A stretch of DNA of 64,000 nucleotides from UKL13-2 sp947085425 (lineage in GTDB: Bacteria; Pseudomonadota; Gammaproteobacteria; Burkholderiales; Usitatibacteraceae). A program made the translations under genes and the position numbers. Below, piece after piece: positions 37,773 through 47,205 of the stretch. The first letter of the stretch is position 1; each line of letters begins with the position of its first letter. The notes under the pieces are model-generated. The model had not been told where the DNA came from. It did not search any database and was given only the letters and a program-made list of their open reading frames with translations. The DNA lies in NCBI GenBank assembly GCA_947085425.1, contig CAMTWK010000021.1, positions 176,041 to 240,040 of the forward strand. Reading direction: 5' to 3'.

Positions 37773-39113
37773 CTACAGCAACAACACCTTGCCGGCACCG
37801 AGTAAGCCACAGGCCAATATCACCCACATGACATTGGTTTTAAATCGGAACAGGGCGACGCCCGCCGCCAGCGTAATCACACAGGCGAGCAGATCGAGCC
37901 CACCAGAAAAAGGCGCGGTCGCCGTTGCCTTTGGCCACCACACGTGCCAGACAAAAAACATGGCGAGATTCACAATGACCCCGACCACTGCCGCGGTGAT
38001 GGCGTTGAGTGGTGCGCTTAATTGCAAATTGCCGCGGGTGGTTTCAATGATGGGTGCACCGACCAGGATAAAAATAAACGATGGCAGAAACGTAAAAAAC
38101 GTCACCACCGTTGCCGCCAACGCGCCGGATAGAAAAGGATTTCCCGCCACTACCGCGTTGGACACACCGCCCAGATAAGCCACAAACGCCACCACCATGA
38201 TGAGTGGTCCGGGTGTGGTCTCGCCCAATGCCAGACCGTCAATCATTTGGGTCGCACTCAGCCACTGATGTGTTTCCACCGCGCCCTGATAAACATAGGG
38301 CAACACCGCATAGGCACCACCAATGGTGAGTAGCGCCGCCTTGGTGAAAAACCAACCCATTTGTGTCAGCGTCGCATGGATCCCACCGGCGGCCACCAGC
38401 CAGGCCATGGCGGCCAACCAAAGGCCGAGGCCGATGAGGGCAACGGTAATCACCCTTGACCAGCGGAAGAGGGCGTGTGCCGGCACCGGCGTGTTGTCAT
38501 TAATCAGCGCCGCCTTGCCGTGGCTGGTGTGTGTGGCGTGGCTGGTTTGCATGGCAAATGCCGCGGGTGCCCATCGCCCGCCGACATAACCGATCAATGC
38601 CGCCGCCAGCACAATGGCTGGAAACGGCACTGACAGCGCAAAAATCGCCACAAACGCGGCAACGGCGATCAGCATCAACCAGACGTTGCGCAAGGTGCGC
38701 CCGCCAATACGCCAGCCGGCGTGTAAAACAATCGCGGTCACGGCCGGTTTGATGCCATAAAAAATTCCCTTCACAATCGGCACGTCACCAAAGGTCACAT
38801 AAATCCACGATAGCGCCACCAAAATCACCAGTGAGGGCAACACAAATAACGCTCCGGCAACAATGCCGCCGACTGTGCCGTGCATTAACCAGCCGAGGTA
38901 GGTGGCGAGCTGTTGTGCTTCCGGCCCGGGCAACACCATGCAGTAATTGAGCGCATGCATAAAGCGTTTTTCGGAAATCCAGTGGCGCACCTCCACCAAT
39001 TCACGATGCATGATGGCGATTTGTCCGGCGGGGCCACCAAACGAAATAAAACCGAGCTTCAGCCAGAAACGAAATGCCTCACCGCGGGAGATCAATGCGG
39101 ACGGCTTGCTCAT
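37773..39113 (-). CDS. chrA: Chromate efflux transporter ChrA, two-domain form, 446 aa
   Basis: ChrA exports chromate. The protein shows the CHR repeat pattern twice: FGGPAGQIAIMHRELVE and the PGPEAQQLATYLGW motif in the first half, and FFTKAALLTIGGAYAVLPYV with ETTPGPLIM in the second. About ten hydrophobic segments are visible. The start overlaps the stop of the upstream chrB-like gene as ATGA, so the pair is co-translated. Confidence 0.95.
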   Translation of the reverse strand: MSKPSALISRGEAFRFWLKLGFISFGGPAGQIAIMHRELVEVRHWISEKRFMHALNYCMVLPGPEAQQLATYLGWLMHGTVGGIVAGALFVLPSLVILVALSWIYVTFGDVPIVKGIFYGIKPAVTAIVLHAGWRIGGRTLRNVWLMLIAVAAFVAIFALSVPFPAIVLAAALIGYVGGRWAPAAFAMQTSHATHTSHGKAALINDNTPVPAHALFRWSRVITVALIGLGLWLAAMAWLVAAGGIHATLTQMGWFFTKAALLTIGGAYAVLPYVYQGAVETHQWLSATQMIDGLALGETTPGPLIMVVAFVAYLGGVSNAVVAGNPFLSGALAATVVTFFTFLPSFIFILVGAPIIETTRGNLQLSAPLNAITAAVVGVIVNLAMFFVWHVWWPKATATAPFSGGLDLLACVITLAAGVALFRFKTNVMWVILACGLLGAGKVLLL

Positions 39114-39940
39114 GGCGCGGCCTTGAATAAATCGGCATTGTGACCTTCGTGGCGTGACGATTTCAGCCAGGCGTAAAATGCGTCGTAAATCGTCATGCCT
39201 TTTTCGAGCATGACGGCGTCATCGGTATACAACGCCGACAGGCCCAACGACACCGCCAGCAAACCGTGCGATTGCGGCGTCAGATCCGGTTGGCCGGTGT
39301 CAGCGCCACGCACAATGCTCGCCAGTTCATCGAGTGCGGCATCGTTTAATTCAAAGTCATTGATCAGGGCGTCAAAGCTGCAACGATCGCCACGATGGGT
39401 AAAGGTCACACCCGGCACATCATAAGGAATCGCCTTGCGACTGGCTGCTTCCGCCAATACCGTGTTGGCAGGCACATAGTGGAATTCAGCGAGCGGGTCG
39501 ATAAAACGCCGAATCAGCCAGGGACAGGCGATGCGATCAATTTTTGGCCGTTCGCGTGTGATCCAAGCCGATGGGGCGTTGCTGTTTGACGGGATGCCGC
39601 AGGTCGCGTTTTTGCGGATGGTGATGCCACCTTGTGCAGTCCAGCCTTCTAGGCCGTGTTCCAGAAAAAAAGCCGATCGACCCACCGCACGCAACGCGGC
39701 ACAAACATTTTTGCTGATTTCATGACCGTGCACACAATAAACAACCATATCGCGGTGTGTTGGCATAAATTTCAGCCAGTCGGCAACCGTGAGCGGGTCC
39801 CGCCAGGTGGCACCGGCAATCATGTTGGCATCGGCGTCGAACGCCTGACGGCGGCGCACATCAATCATCAATGGTTGCAGCGCCGAACCCAAACGGGCGG
39901 CGACGGATTCAACAGCAATGGGGCAGGCAGAGGTGTCCAT
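39110..39940 (-). CDS. Rhodanese-ChrB C-terminal domain fusion, chromate resistance protein, 276 aa
   Basis: Residues about 10-110 are a rhodanese domain with the catalytic cysteine in VYCVHGHE. Residues about 125-270 are a ChrB C-terminal domain, recognised by DRIACPWLIRRFIDP and FDALINDFEL. Typical ChrB has a different N-terminal regulator domain, so this is an alternative architecture also seen beside chrA. A strong AGGA site supports the ATG at 39940. The long upstream frame to 40174 has no family signal. The protein probably regulates or aids chromate efflux by the overlapping chrA. Confidence 0.85.
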   Translation of the reverse strand: MDTSACPIAVESVAARLGSALQPLMIDVRRRQAFDADANMIAGATWRDPLTVADWLKFMPTHRDMVVYCVHGHEISKNVCAALRAVGRSAFFLEHGLEGWTAQGGITIRKNATCGIPSNSNAPSAWITRERPKIDRIACPWLIRRFIDPLAEFHYVPANTVLAEAASRKAIPYDVPGVTFTHRGDRCSFDALINDFELNDAALDELASIVRGADTGQPDLTPQSHGLLAVSLGLSALYTDDAVMLEKGMTIYDAFYAWLKSSRHEGHNADLFKAAP

Positions 39941-40185
39941 AAGTTCGTCCTTTAAATTGAGGGAGTCAGACTTGGACGGGACACCGTCTTGGCTAAGTAA
40001 ATACGTAAATAAGTAAAACAACTGCACTTGGCAACGGGAGTCTGTTTTCCCGAGTGGCCAATATAACGCGGCAATGCCATTCCCGCAAATGCTGCTTGAT
40101 GTGTCGCGTTGGTCGAAGGCAGAGAGTTGCGAGGCCGTGATGTCTGATGTATGATGTTTTGCATCACCAAACACAAGGCTCCACC

Positions 40186-40422
40186 ATGCGAACCACGCTG
40201 GCTATAGATGACGACATAATTGCCGCGGCGAAACACCTGGCCGCGCGTGAACAAAAGACCATTGGGGAAATTGTTTCCTCGTTGGCGCGACAGGGGCTCG
40301 CGCGCGGCGAACCCACCAAAAAAATCAAACACACCAAACGCAACGGCGTACCGCTGCTGCCGTATCGCGCGGATGCGGTGCCCATCACGCTTGAGCTGGT
40401 CAATCAATTGCGGGATGAGTAG
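40186..40422 (+). CDS. VapB-type antitoxin, 78 aa
   Basis: A small ribbon-helix-helix-like antitoxin: MRTTLAIDDDIIAAAKHLAARE with a Lys/Arg-rich tail. It is the usual partner of PIN-domain toxins. The ATG at 40186 is used. The stop and the toxin start are separated by 2 bp, so translation is probably coupled. It likely binds its own promoter. Confidence 0.85.
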   Translation: MRTTLAIDDDIIAAAKHLAAREQKTIGEIVSSLARQGLARGEPTKKIKHTKRNGVPLLPYRADAVPITLELVNQLRDE

Positions 40423-40424
40423 GC

Positions 40425-40856
40425 GTGACCACCTATTTGCTTGACGTCAATGTGCTCATTGCGCTCGTCGATCCTGCGCATCTTCAGCACGACCAGGCGC
40501 ATGTCTGGTTTTCAGGAATTGGCAAGAAAAATTTTGCGACCTGTCCAATCACCGAAAATGGCTTGCTGCGCATTGTGGGGCATCCGAAGTACCCCAACTC
40601 ACCAGGGCCACCGAGTCGTGTCATGCCTGCCCTGGTGGCGATCCGCGCCCTGTCGGGGCATGTGTTCTGGCCGGACAAAATCAGCATGGCCGATGAAAAA
40701 TGTTTCACTGCAAAAGCACACGCCAGCCATGCGCATGTTTCCGACAGCTACCTGCTGGCGCTGGCACGCGCCAATGGCGGAAAGCTGGCGACGATGGATC
40801 AAAAGCTGTCAGCAGAAGTTGTTCGTGACGGGCTCAAGTCACTGCTGCTAATTTAG
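40425..40856 (+). CDS. VapC-type PIN domain ribonuclease toxin, 143 aa
   Basis: PIN domain: the first acidic strand YLLDVNVLIALVDP, then DSYLLALARANGG and the last acidic strand KLATMDQKL. In VapC toxins these Asp/Glu residues coordinate Mg2+ to cut RNA (often initiator tRNA or 23S rRNA loops). A GTG start at 40425 is used, 3 bp after the antitoxin stop. All catalytic-looking acidic residues are intact, so it is likely an active pair. Confidence 0.9.
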   Translation: MTTYLLDVNVLIALVDPAHLQHDQAHVWFSGIGKKNFATCPITENGLLRIVGHPKYPNSPGPPSRVMPALVAIRALSGHVFWPDKISMADEKCFTAKAHASHAHVSDSYLLALARANGGKLATMDQKLSAEVVRDGLKSLLLI

Positions 40857-40927
40857 TGCGTCACAACGCGTGGCGCGTGGCCTGTTATACTGCCGACCAC
40901 CCCGCCAAGCCAACAAAATTTGTCATC

Positions 40928-41173
40928 ATGATTCCAGCCATCCCTTCCTCCATTGATAAAGCGCTCGACGTCAAGGGCCTGAATTGTCCTTTGCCGATTT
41001 TGCGGGCCAAAAAGGCGCTGACAGATATGACGACCGGGCAGGTCTTGAAAGTGGTCGCCACCGATCCTGGTTCGGTCAAGGACTTCGCCGCATTTTGCAA
41101 GCAGACGGGTAACCCATTACTCTCGTCTGATGACAATGGCACGGAATACACTTTTCTGATTTCAAAACGCTAG
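40928..41173 (+). CDS. TusA/SirA-like sulfur carrier protein, 81 aa
   Basis: The TusA CPxP motif is present as GLNCPLPILRAKKAL, where the cysteine carries a persulfide in tRNA thiolation and sulfur relay. The C-terminal beta strand is normal for the family. The ATG at 40928 is chosen over an upstream in-frame codon. The stop codon (41171-41173) lies inside the left inverted repeat of the adjacent element, so the insertion abuts, or fixes, the gene's end. Confidence 0.85.
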   Translation: MIPAIPSSIDKALDVKGLNCPLPILRAKKALTDMTTGQVLKVVATDPGSVKDFAAFCKQTGNPLLSSDDNGTEYTFLISKR

Positions 41174-41506
41174 CCTGCATATTTCGCGGGTCGGCCCGCC
41201 TTATATACGCTTTTCATTCTTGGCGACCTATAAATTCTGTGAATCCAAACTGTACTTCGTAAGGTTGATAGCCTACGCACTCGATAGCGGGCGGCTGAGC
41301 AGCGCTTTTCCGCTCTCTTCCACGGCATAGCGAGCCGTGTTTGGCATATGAGCACGGCAAGAGAACGCAAAAGCGCATGTTCAGCGGCATGTTATCGAGC
41401 GAAGGTGCCATGTTCATTAAAACCAAATTGGATGACAAAGTGCAATAAAACTTAACGCGCCAGCCCCCAAGCGGAGTGGAGCCGTCCCGTGAAATATGCA
41501 GGTTAG
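41170..41506. mobile_element. Short element bounded by 26-bp imperfect terminal inverted repeats (MITE-like)
   Basis: Bases 41170-41195 and the complement of 41481-41506 agree at 23 of 26 positions, sharing the core CCTGCATATTTC. The inner ~285 bp contain a 74-codon open frame on the minus strand (41214-41438) of no recognised family. No transposase is encoded, so the element would be non-autonomous. No clear target-site duplication was found. The right end also has attC-like boxes, ACTTAAC at 41450-41456 and GTTAGGC at 41502-41508, but no convincing inner box pairing was seen, so an integron cassette is only a minor alternative. The 41507-41607 stretch up to the next gene holds no feature. 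Confidence 0.55.
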
Positions 41507-41607
41507 GCGGGCCTCTAATTTTCCCGGCTTTGCTTCAAGTGTGCCCTTGTCCCCAAGCGGCAGAGGAATCGACGGAGAGGGGGGCAATTTGCAAATAGAT
41601 TGCCTGT

Positions 41608-42396
41608 TTAATTGCCGCGGAAAACCGGTTTGCGCTTTTCAACAAATGCGGTCACGCCTTCTTTGAAATCATGGGTGGCGGCGCAGCTGGCAAACAGGTT
41701 GATTTCGTTATCCAAATGCGTTCGCATCGGCGTTTCAAACGATTGATTCAATAATTTCTTGGCATTGGCAAAGGCGTGGGTGGCACCGCTGCCGAGGCGT
41801 TTTGCCAAGGCCGCCACTTCGCCACCTAACGCCTCTGCAGCCACCACCCGGTTGATCACGCCGATCTGTTGCGCCGTTGCTGCGTCAATCGAATCGGCCA
41901 ACATAATGAGTTCGGCCGCTTTTTTCATGCCGACCATGCGTGGCAAAAACCAGGTGGAGCCACCATCCGGCGACAAACCGATTTTTGTATAAGCGGTATT
42001 GAATGTTGCCACGTCGGCAGCGATGGCAAAGTCACACGCCACCGCAATGCTCACGCCGGCACCGGCGCAAGCGCCATGAATTTCAGCGATGACCGGAAAC
42101 GGCATGGTGCGGATGGCGACAATACTGTCGTGCAAGGCATCGCCAAGTGGTTTGATAGTGGCCGCAAAGGTCGGATCGTTTTTGCGTTGATGGAACATGC
42201 CAACGTCCCCTCCGGCTAAAAACGCCTTGCCAGCACCTTTCAGAATCAACACACGAATATCGGTGCGTTTGACCAGCGCGGTGGTGATTTCGCGCAATGC
42301 CAAGATCAGGTCTTCACTCATGGCGTTAAACACTTCGGGGCGATTAAACGTCAAGGTGGCAATGCCGTTGTTTTCGTCGAGCAAAATGGTATTCAT
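41608..42396 (-). CDS. Enoyl-CoA hydratase/isomerase family protein, 262 aa
   Basis: Crotonase fold: an oxyanion-hole segment FLAGGDVGMFHQ and the HGACAGAGVSIAVACD loop, where one of the catalytic glutamates would be expected at this position as in EIHGACAG. The sequence PDGGSTWFLPRMVG fits the second catalytic segment. The specific acyl-CoA is unknown. It overlaps the downstream end of the MFS gene by ATGA, so the transporter is upstream in the same operon. Confidence 0.87.
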   Translation of the reverse strand: MNTILLDENNGIATLTFNRPEVFNAMSEDLILALREITTALVKRTDIRVLILKGAGKAFLAGGDVGMFHQRKNDPTFAATIKPLGDALHDSIVAIRTMPFPVIAEIHGACAGAGVSIAVACDFAIAADVATFNTAYTKIGLSPDGGSTWFLPRMVGMKKAAELIMLADSIDAATAQQIGVINRVVAAEALGGEVAALAKRLGSGATHAFANAKKLLNQSFETPMRTHLDNEINLFASCAATHDFKEGVTAFVEKRKPVFRGN

Positions 42397-43685
42397 GGTG
42401 GTTTTTCCGGTTTTGGTTCAACAATGATGCCGCGCAGCAGATACTCGTTGTGCAGATGGTGCCGCAGATTTTTTAAATTGAGCGCAAAAGCAATCGCGCC
42501 GAGCCCACAAATAATACCAAGCACCATGTAGGCCTGCGGCGCGCCGATTTTTGCCGCCAGCCAACCGGCTGCGAGATGACCGAGCGGGGCGGCACCGGTA
42601 AAAAAAGTCGAATAGACACTGACCACCCGACCGCGTTTGTCGTCATCAACCACGGTTTGGATAATGGTATTGACACACGCCGAGGTGCCCATCAAACCGA
42701 GTCCAACCAAGGCCATCGCTACCGCCGCCATCGGCAGATTGTTGGTCATGGCAAAGATCGCAAAACTGATTGCGCCGAGCGTGGCAATGGTTGCCGTCGC
42801 CAGCACCCAGCGGGCCAAACCACGCACATTGCTTTTGCGGGCGAGAATTACCGCACCGGCGAAGGCACCCACCCCCACCGCACTGACAAAAATACCGTGT
42901 AACTCTGCACCGCGTTCAAAGGTGACCACGGCAATGGCCGGCATCAGGATCGAGTAGGGATTGATGGCAAAACTGACCAGGCCAACAATCAACACCAGCG
43001 GCCAAATTACCGGGCTGCGATAGGCGATGCGCCAGCCTTCCAGAATATCGGCGCCGAGTGACTGGCCGCCGTGAATATGTTTTACGTGCTGCGGGGTGAT
43101 TTTGGTGAGTTGATACACCACCGCCAAATACGAAATCGCGTTCACTCCAAAACACGCCGCTTCACCTACCGCGGCGATTAATAATCCGCCAATCGCCGGG
43201 CCAATTAAGCGGGTGGCGTTGATGTTGGCTGAGTTGAGGGCGATGGCATTCGGAAGGTCGGTTTTTTCATCCACCAATTCCACAAAAAACGAATGGCGGG
43301 TGGTGACTTCGATGGCGCTGAGAATGCCCTGAAAAAAAGCAAATGCGCCGAGCAGATTGACCGTCATGTGACCGGTCCAGGTCAGCACCGCCAGCGTGCC
43401 GGCGTGAAAAAACAAAATCGTCTGAACCGTCGTCAGCAATTTTTTACGACTGACCCGATCAGATAACGCACCGGCAATCGGCGTGGTGAACAAAAACGGA
43501 ATCAGCGCCAAAAAACCCACCGTGCCGGTGGCAGCGGAAGAGCCGGTCAAGCGGTAGGTCAGCCACATGATCGCCACCGACTGCATCCACGAGCCAATTT
43601 GTGAAATGGTCTGGCCGAGGTAATAACGCCGGAAATTGGCGGAGCGCAACGCCCGCAGCGAATGAGGGAGGTTGTTAAATAACAC
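42393..43685 (-). CDS. Major facilitator superfamily transporter (EntS/MFS_3-like), 430 aa
   Basis: Twelve hydrophobic segments and the MFS signature GALSDRVSRKKLL between helices 2 and 3 (about 75-88). The N-terminal SANFRRYYLGQTISQIGSWMQ is typical of the MFS_3 (EntS-type) branch, which often exports drugs or siderophores. The substrate is unknown. Its stop overlaps the start of the enoyl-CoA hydratase gene. The region from 43686 to valS is only 31 bp. Confidence 0.85.
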   Translation of the reverse strand: MLFNNLPHSLRALRSANFRRYYLGQTISQIGSWMQSVAIMWLTYRLTGSSAATGTVGFLALIPFLFTTPIAGALSDRVSRKKLLTTVQTILFFHAGTLAVLTWTGHMTVNLLGAFAFFQGILSAIEVTTRHSFFVELVDEKTDLPNAIALNSANINATRLIGPAIGGLLIAAVGEAACFGVNAISYLAVVYQLTKITPQHVKHIHGGQSLGADILEGWRIAYRSPVIWPLVLIVGLVSFAINPYSILMPAIAVVTFERGAELHGIFVSAVGVGAFAGAVILARKSNVRGLARWVLATATIATLGAISFAIFAMTNNLPMAAVAMALVGLGLMGTSACVNTIIQTVVDDDKRGRVVSVYSTFFTGAAPLGHLAAGWLAAKIGAPQAYMVLGIICGLGAIAFALNLKNLRHHLHNEYLLRGIIVEPKPEKPP

Positions 43686-43716
43686 TATCGCGCAACAGCT
43701 TCATTTGTCCGCTTGA

Positions 43717-46563
43717 TTATGTCGCCGCCAATTTTTTGAGTTGTGCCTGCATGGTGGCGTACTTTTGTTTGAAGCCGGCCAGCCGTTCACGCTCCTGTGC
43801 CACCACGGCCGGCGGGGCTTTGTCGGCAAACGCCGGATTGGTGAGTTTGACCTCGGCCTTGTCAATTTCGATGGCAAGTTTGGCGGATTCTTTGCTCAGA
43901 CGCGCACACTCGGCGGCGACGTCAATTTCAACTTTGAGCATGACACGTGCACCACCCGCCACTGCCACAGCGGCATCGGCGTCGGGCAATTTGGCCACCA
44001 GTGAAATTTCAGAAAGCCGCGCCAGTGCTTGTACATACGGCAAAAATGCTTGAAGGTGTTCGCCGGTATTGGAGTTTGCCTCGGCGTTGTCGGCGCAAAC
44101 AAATGCCGGTACTTTTTCCGCCGGTGACAATTGCATTTCACTGCGTAAATTGCGCGTCGCGTTGGTGATGGCTTTGAGTTGCGTGACAAATTGTTCGGCC
44201 GCCACATCGATTTTTTCCGGCTGGGCTATCGGGTAGGGTGCCAGCATGATTGAGTCGCCGCTTTTGCCGGCGAGCGGGGCGATTTTTTGCCACAACTCTT
44301 CGGTGATAAACGGAATGATCGGATGCGCCAGGCGCAACATCACTTCCAACACCCGCACCAAGGTACGACGGGTGCCGCGCTGTTGGGCATCGTCACCGTG
44401 CTGCAGTTGCACCTTGGCGAGTTCGACATACCAGTCGCAATATTCGTCCCAGACAAATTTGTAAATCGTGGTCGAGACGTTATCAAAACGATATTCGGCG
44501 AAACCTTTTGCGACATCGGCTTCGGCGCGTTGTAATTGGCTGATGATCCATTGGTCGGCTTGTGACAAGCTCACTGGCAAGGTGGCGTCCAAGCCGACAT
44601 CCTTGCCTTCAATGTTCATCAACACGTATCGGGTGGCGTTCCACAGTTTGTTGCAAAAGTTGCGATAACCCTCACAACGGCTCAAATCAAAATTGAGCGT
44701 CATCGACAGTGGCGCCAGTGCGGTAAAGGTGAAGCGCAACGCGTCGGTGCCGTAAGCAGGAATGCCTTTGGGGAAATTTTTCTTGACGTATTTGGCGGCT
44801 TTTTCCTTGTGTGCTTCCAGCATCAATCCCTTGGTCGATTTTTCCAGCAGAGACTCAAAATCAATGCCGTCGATCAAATCAAGCGGGTCGAGGGTGTTGC
44901 CTTTCGATTTGGACATCTTGTTGCCTTCGGCATCACGCACCATGGCGTTGATGTACACATCTTTGAACGGCACCTTGTCCGTGAAATGCAAAGTCATCAT
45001 GATCATCCGCGCCACCCAGAAGAAAATAATGTCGTTGCCGGTCATCAAAACCGATGACGGTAAAAATGCCTGTAAATCCGCCTGGGTCTTTGCATCGTCG
45101 TTCGGCCAACCGAGGGTGGTGAAGGGCACCAGCGCCGAAGAAAACCAGGTGTCGAGTACGTCGGGGTCGCGGGCGAGTTTTTTGCCGCCGGACTTGGCGA
45201 TGGCTTCGGCTTCGTTGCGGGCAACGTAAATCCTGCCTTCCTCGTCATACCACGCCGGAATCTGATGTCCCCACCAAAGTTGCCGCGAGATGCACCAGTC
45301 CTGGATGTTGGTCAACCAGTGGTTGTAGGTCGCCGACCAATGCTCGGGATAAAACTTGACGTCACCGTTGGCGACCGCATTCAAGCCGCGTTTGGCCAAC
45401 CCGTCCATTTGTACAAACCACTGATCGGTCAACATCGGCTCGACAATGGTGTTGGTGCGATCCGAGCGCGGCACGTTGAGTTTGTGTTTCTTTTCGGAAA
45501 TCAAATGACCTTGTGCGGCAAGGTCAATGAGGATTTGTTTGCGCGCTTCAAAACGATCGAGACCACGATAGACTCCGGGTGCCGCATCGTTGATTTTGGC
45601 ATCGAGCGTCAGAATGCTGATCAACTCAAGTTGATGCCGGCGACCGACTTGGTAATCATTGAAGTCATGCGCCGGTGTGATTTTCACGCAGCCGGTGCCA
45701 AATTCTTTGTCCACATAATCATCGGCGATGATCGGAATCAATCGTCCGGTGAGTGGCAACTTGACTTGTTTGCCAACGAGGTGTTTATAACGATCATCCG
45801 CTGGGTTGACCGCCACCGCCACGTCGCCCAACATCGTCTCAGGTCGCGTGGTCGCCACCATCAGGCCTGCCAAACCATCAATCGGGCCATCGGCAAAGTC
45901 GTAACGAATTTCCCAAATCTTGCCGTCTTCTTCTTGACTGATGACTTCCAAATCAGAAACGGCGGTGCCCAGCACCGGGTCCCAATGCACCAGCCGTTTG
46001 CCGCGATAAATCAGACCCTGCTCGTGTAACCGGTTGAACACCTCCACCACCGCGGCAGACATTTTTTCGTCCATGGTGAAGTAGCCGGCTTTGTCGCCCT
46101 CTGTGTCGGCGTAGTCCCAATTGGCGGAGTCACCCAGGCGGCGCATTTGCCGCGTGATGGTCGCGCCGGAGTCACGTTTCCAGTACCACACCCGTTCCAT
46201 GAATTTTTCACGGCCCAATTCATGGCGGGTTTTGCCTTCGGTTTGTAGCTGACGTTCCACCACAATTTGCGTGGCGATACCGGCGTGGTCGGTGCCGACA
46301 ATCCAGTTGGTGTTGTCACCCAACATACGGTGGTAACGGATCAGCGTGTCCATCAGAGTTTGCTGAAAGGCGTGACCCATGTGCAACGTGCCGGTCACAT
46401 TGGGTGGCGGCAATTGAATCGAATATGCGGCGGTGGCGGCGTTGTCGCTGTGCTTAAAATGCCCGGCAGATTCCCATTTTGGATACCAATGGGCCTCAAT
46501 GGCTTTGGGGTCGAATGATTTGGCAAGTTCGTCGGCGGAGGCTTGGATCGGTGCGTCGTTCAT
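43717..46563 (-). CDS. valS: Valyl-tRNA synthetase, 948 aa
   Basis: Class I synthetase charging tRNA-Val. HMGH (HIGH signature) is at residues 61-64 and KMSKS is at 549-553. The CP1 editing domain lies between. The C-terminal coiled-coil arm (from about residue 880) with EIDVAAECARLSKESAKL is the usual ValRS tail. The length is normal for bacteria. The neighbouring DUF2486-like, holC and pepA genes reproduce the betaproteobacterial order pepA-holC-DUF2486-valS. Confidence 0.98.
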   Translation of the reverse strand: MNDAPIQASADELAKSFDPKAIEAHWYPKWESAGHFKHSDNAATAAYSIQLPPPNVTGTLHMGHAFQQTLMDTLIRYHRMLGDNTNWIVGTDHAGIATQIVVERQLQTEGKTRHELGREKFMERVWYWKRDSGATITRQMRRLGDSANWDYADTEGDKAGYFTMDEKMSAAVVEVFNRLHEQGLIYRGKRLVHWDPVLGTAVSDLEVISQEEDGKIWEIRYDFADGPIDGLAGLMVATTRPETMLGDVAVAVNPADDRYKHLVGKQVKLPLTGRLIPIIADDYVDKEFGTGCVKITPAHDFNDYQVGRRHQLELISILTLDAKINDAAPGVYRGLDRFEARKQILIDLAAQGHLISEKKHKLNVPRSDRTNTIVEPMLTDQWFVQMDGLAKRGLNAVANGDVKFYPEHWSATYNHWLTNIQDWCISRQLWWGHQIPAWYDEEGRIYVARNEAEAIAKSGGKKLARDPDVLDTWFSSALVPFTTLGWPNDDAKTQADLQAFLPSSVLMTGNDIIFFWVARMIMMTLHFTDKVPFKDVYINAMVRDAEGNKMSKSKGNTLDPLDLIDGIDFESLLEKSTKGLMLEAHKEKAAKYVKKNFPKGIPAYGTDALRFTFTALAPLSMTLNFDLSRCEGYRNFCNKLWNATRYVLMNIEGKDVGLDATLPVSLSQADQWIISQLQRAEADVAKGFAEYRFDNVSTTIYKFVWDEYCDWYVELAKVQLQHGDDAQQRGTRRTLVRVLEVMLRLAHPIIPFITEELWQKIAPLAGKSGDSIMLAPYPIAQPEKIDVAAEQFVTQLKAITNATRNLRSEMQLSPAEKVPAFVCADNAEANSNTGEHLQAFLPYVQALARLSEISLVAKLPDADAAVAVAGGARVMLKVEIDVAAECARLSKESAKLAIEIDKAEVKLTNPAFADKAPPAVVAQERERLAGFKQKYATMQAQLKKLAAT

Positions 46564-46649
46564 AGAGTTTTCGTGGCTGCTGTGCGTGGTGGAATGGTTG
46601 CTTCCACGGGTGAAAAAATTTCGGAATCAAGGTTGGACACAGATTGATG

Positions 46650-46679
46650 TTTATCCGTGTTCATCTGTGTTTATCTGTG
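46650..46679. repeat. Three tandem 10-bp imperfect repeats upstream of valS
   Basis: TTTATCCGTG, TTCATCTGTG and TTTATCTGTG lie back to back in the gap between the DUF2486-like gene and valS. This type of phrase is common in intergenic regions of many genomes. No function is known. Confidence 0.6.
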
Positions 46680-46719
46680 GCTTGTCGTGGTTAATGCCTT
46701 GTGTGCTGATGGCGGCAGC

Positions 46720-47205
46720 TTATCTTTTCCGCAACCGGTCGGCCAGCGCAGCATTGACGGCATCACCGATTTCGTTGGCGATACTTTGTTTCATGTCGGC
46801 CAATACGTGGGTGATGGTGGCGTTGAGCTGGCCTTGAAACTGTTCACTCAGACGCGCTTCCAGACTGGTTGCCAATTCCGCGTCGATGCGTTGTGACACG
46901 CGTTGCAATATGTCGTGTGAAAGTTGATCAATTTGATCATCCGACATTTGCTGCAAAATTTCGGCGGTGGCAGCATCAGCGACTTCTTTGGTCGCTGATG
47001 TTGGCGAGGGTGGCACGACAGCAGGCAACGGTTCAGAGTGAACGGCACCGCCGGCGACCGCCGTTTGCGTAGCCGACCAGGGCGGCGCATCCACCATGTC
47101 CGTCAAGATCGGGATATTGCGATTGTCCGGCTCAATGTTGCGTTTACCAACCAGCGCATCAACTTTTCCGGCCAGTTCCTCGGCTGCATTTTTATCCTGA
47201 TCCAT
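46720..47205 (-). CDS. DUF2486-like hypothetical protein, 161 aa
   Basis: An acidic, soluble-looking protein with a short NIPILTDMVDAP motif near residues 28-41, which resembles the IPxLTDVV motif of DUF2486 in betaproteobacteria. The middle is Pro/Ala-rich and the C-terminal half (about 80-161) is helical, with coiled-coil character. Its start overlaps the holC stop as TAATG. Function is unknown. The constant place between holC and valS suggests a role near the replisome or simply operon history. Confidence 0.6.
   Translation of the reverse strand: MDQDKNAAEELAGKVDALVGKRNIEPDNRNIPILTDMVDAPPWSATQTAVAGGAVHSEPLPAVVPPSPTSATKEVADAATAEILQQMSDDQIDQLSHDILQRVSQRIDAELATSLEARLSEQFQGQLNATITHVLADMKQSIANEIGDAVNAALADRLRKR

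Noticed and set aside
41450..41508. attC (59-base element) of an integron
   Set aside because: Outer boxes ACTTAAC and GTTAGGC fit, and the spacing is 59 bp, but inner boxes do not pair convincingly and no integrase or second attC was found. Kept only as an alternative in the element entry.
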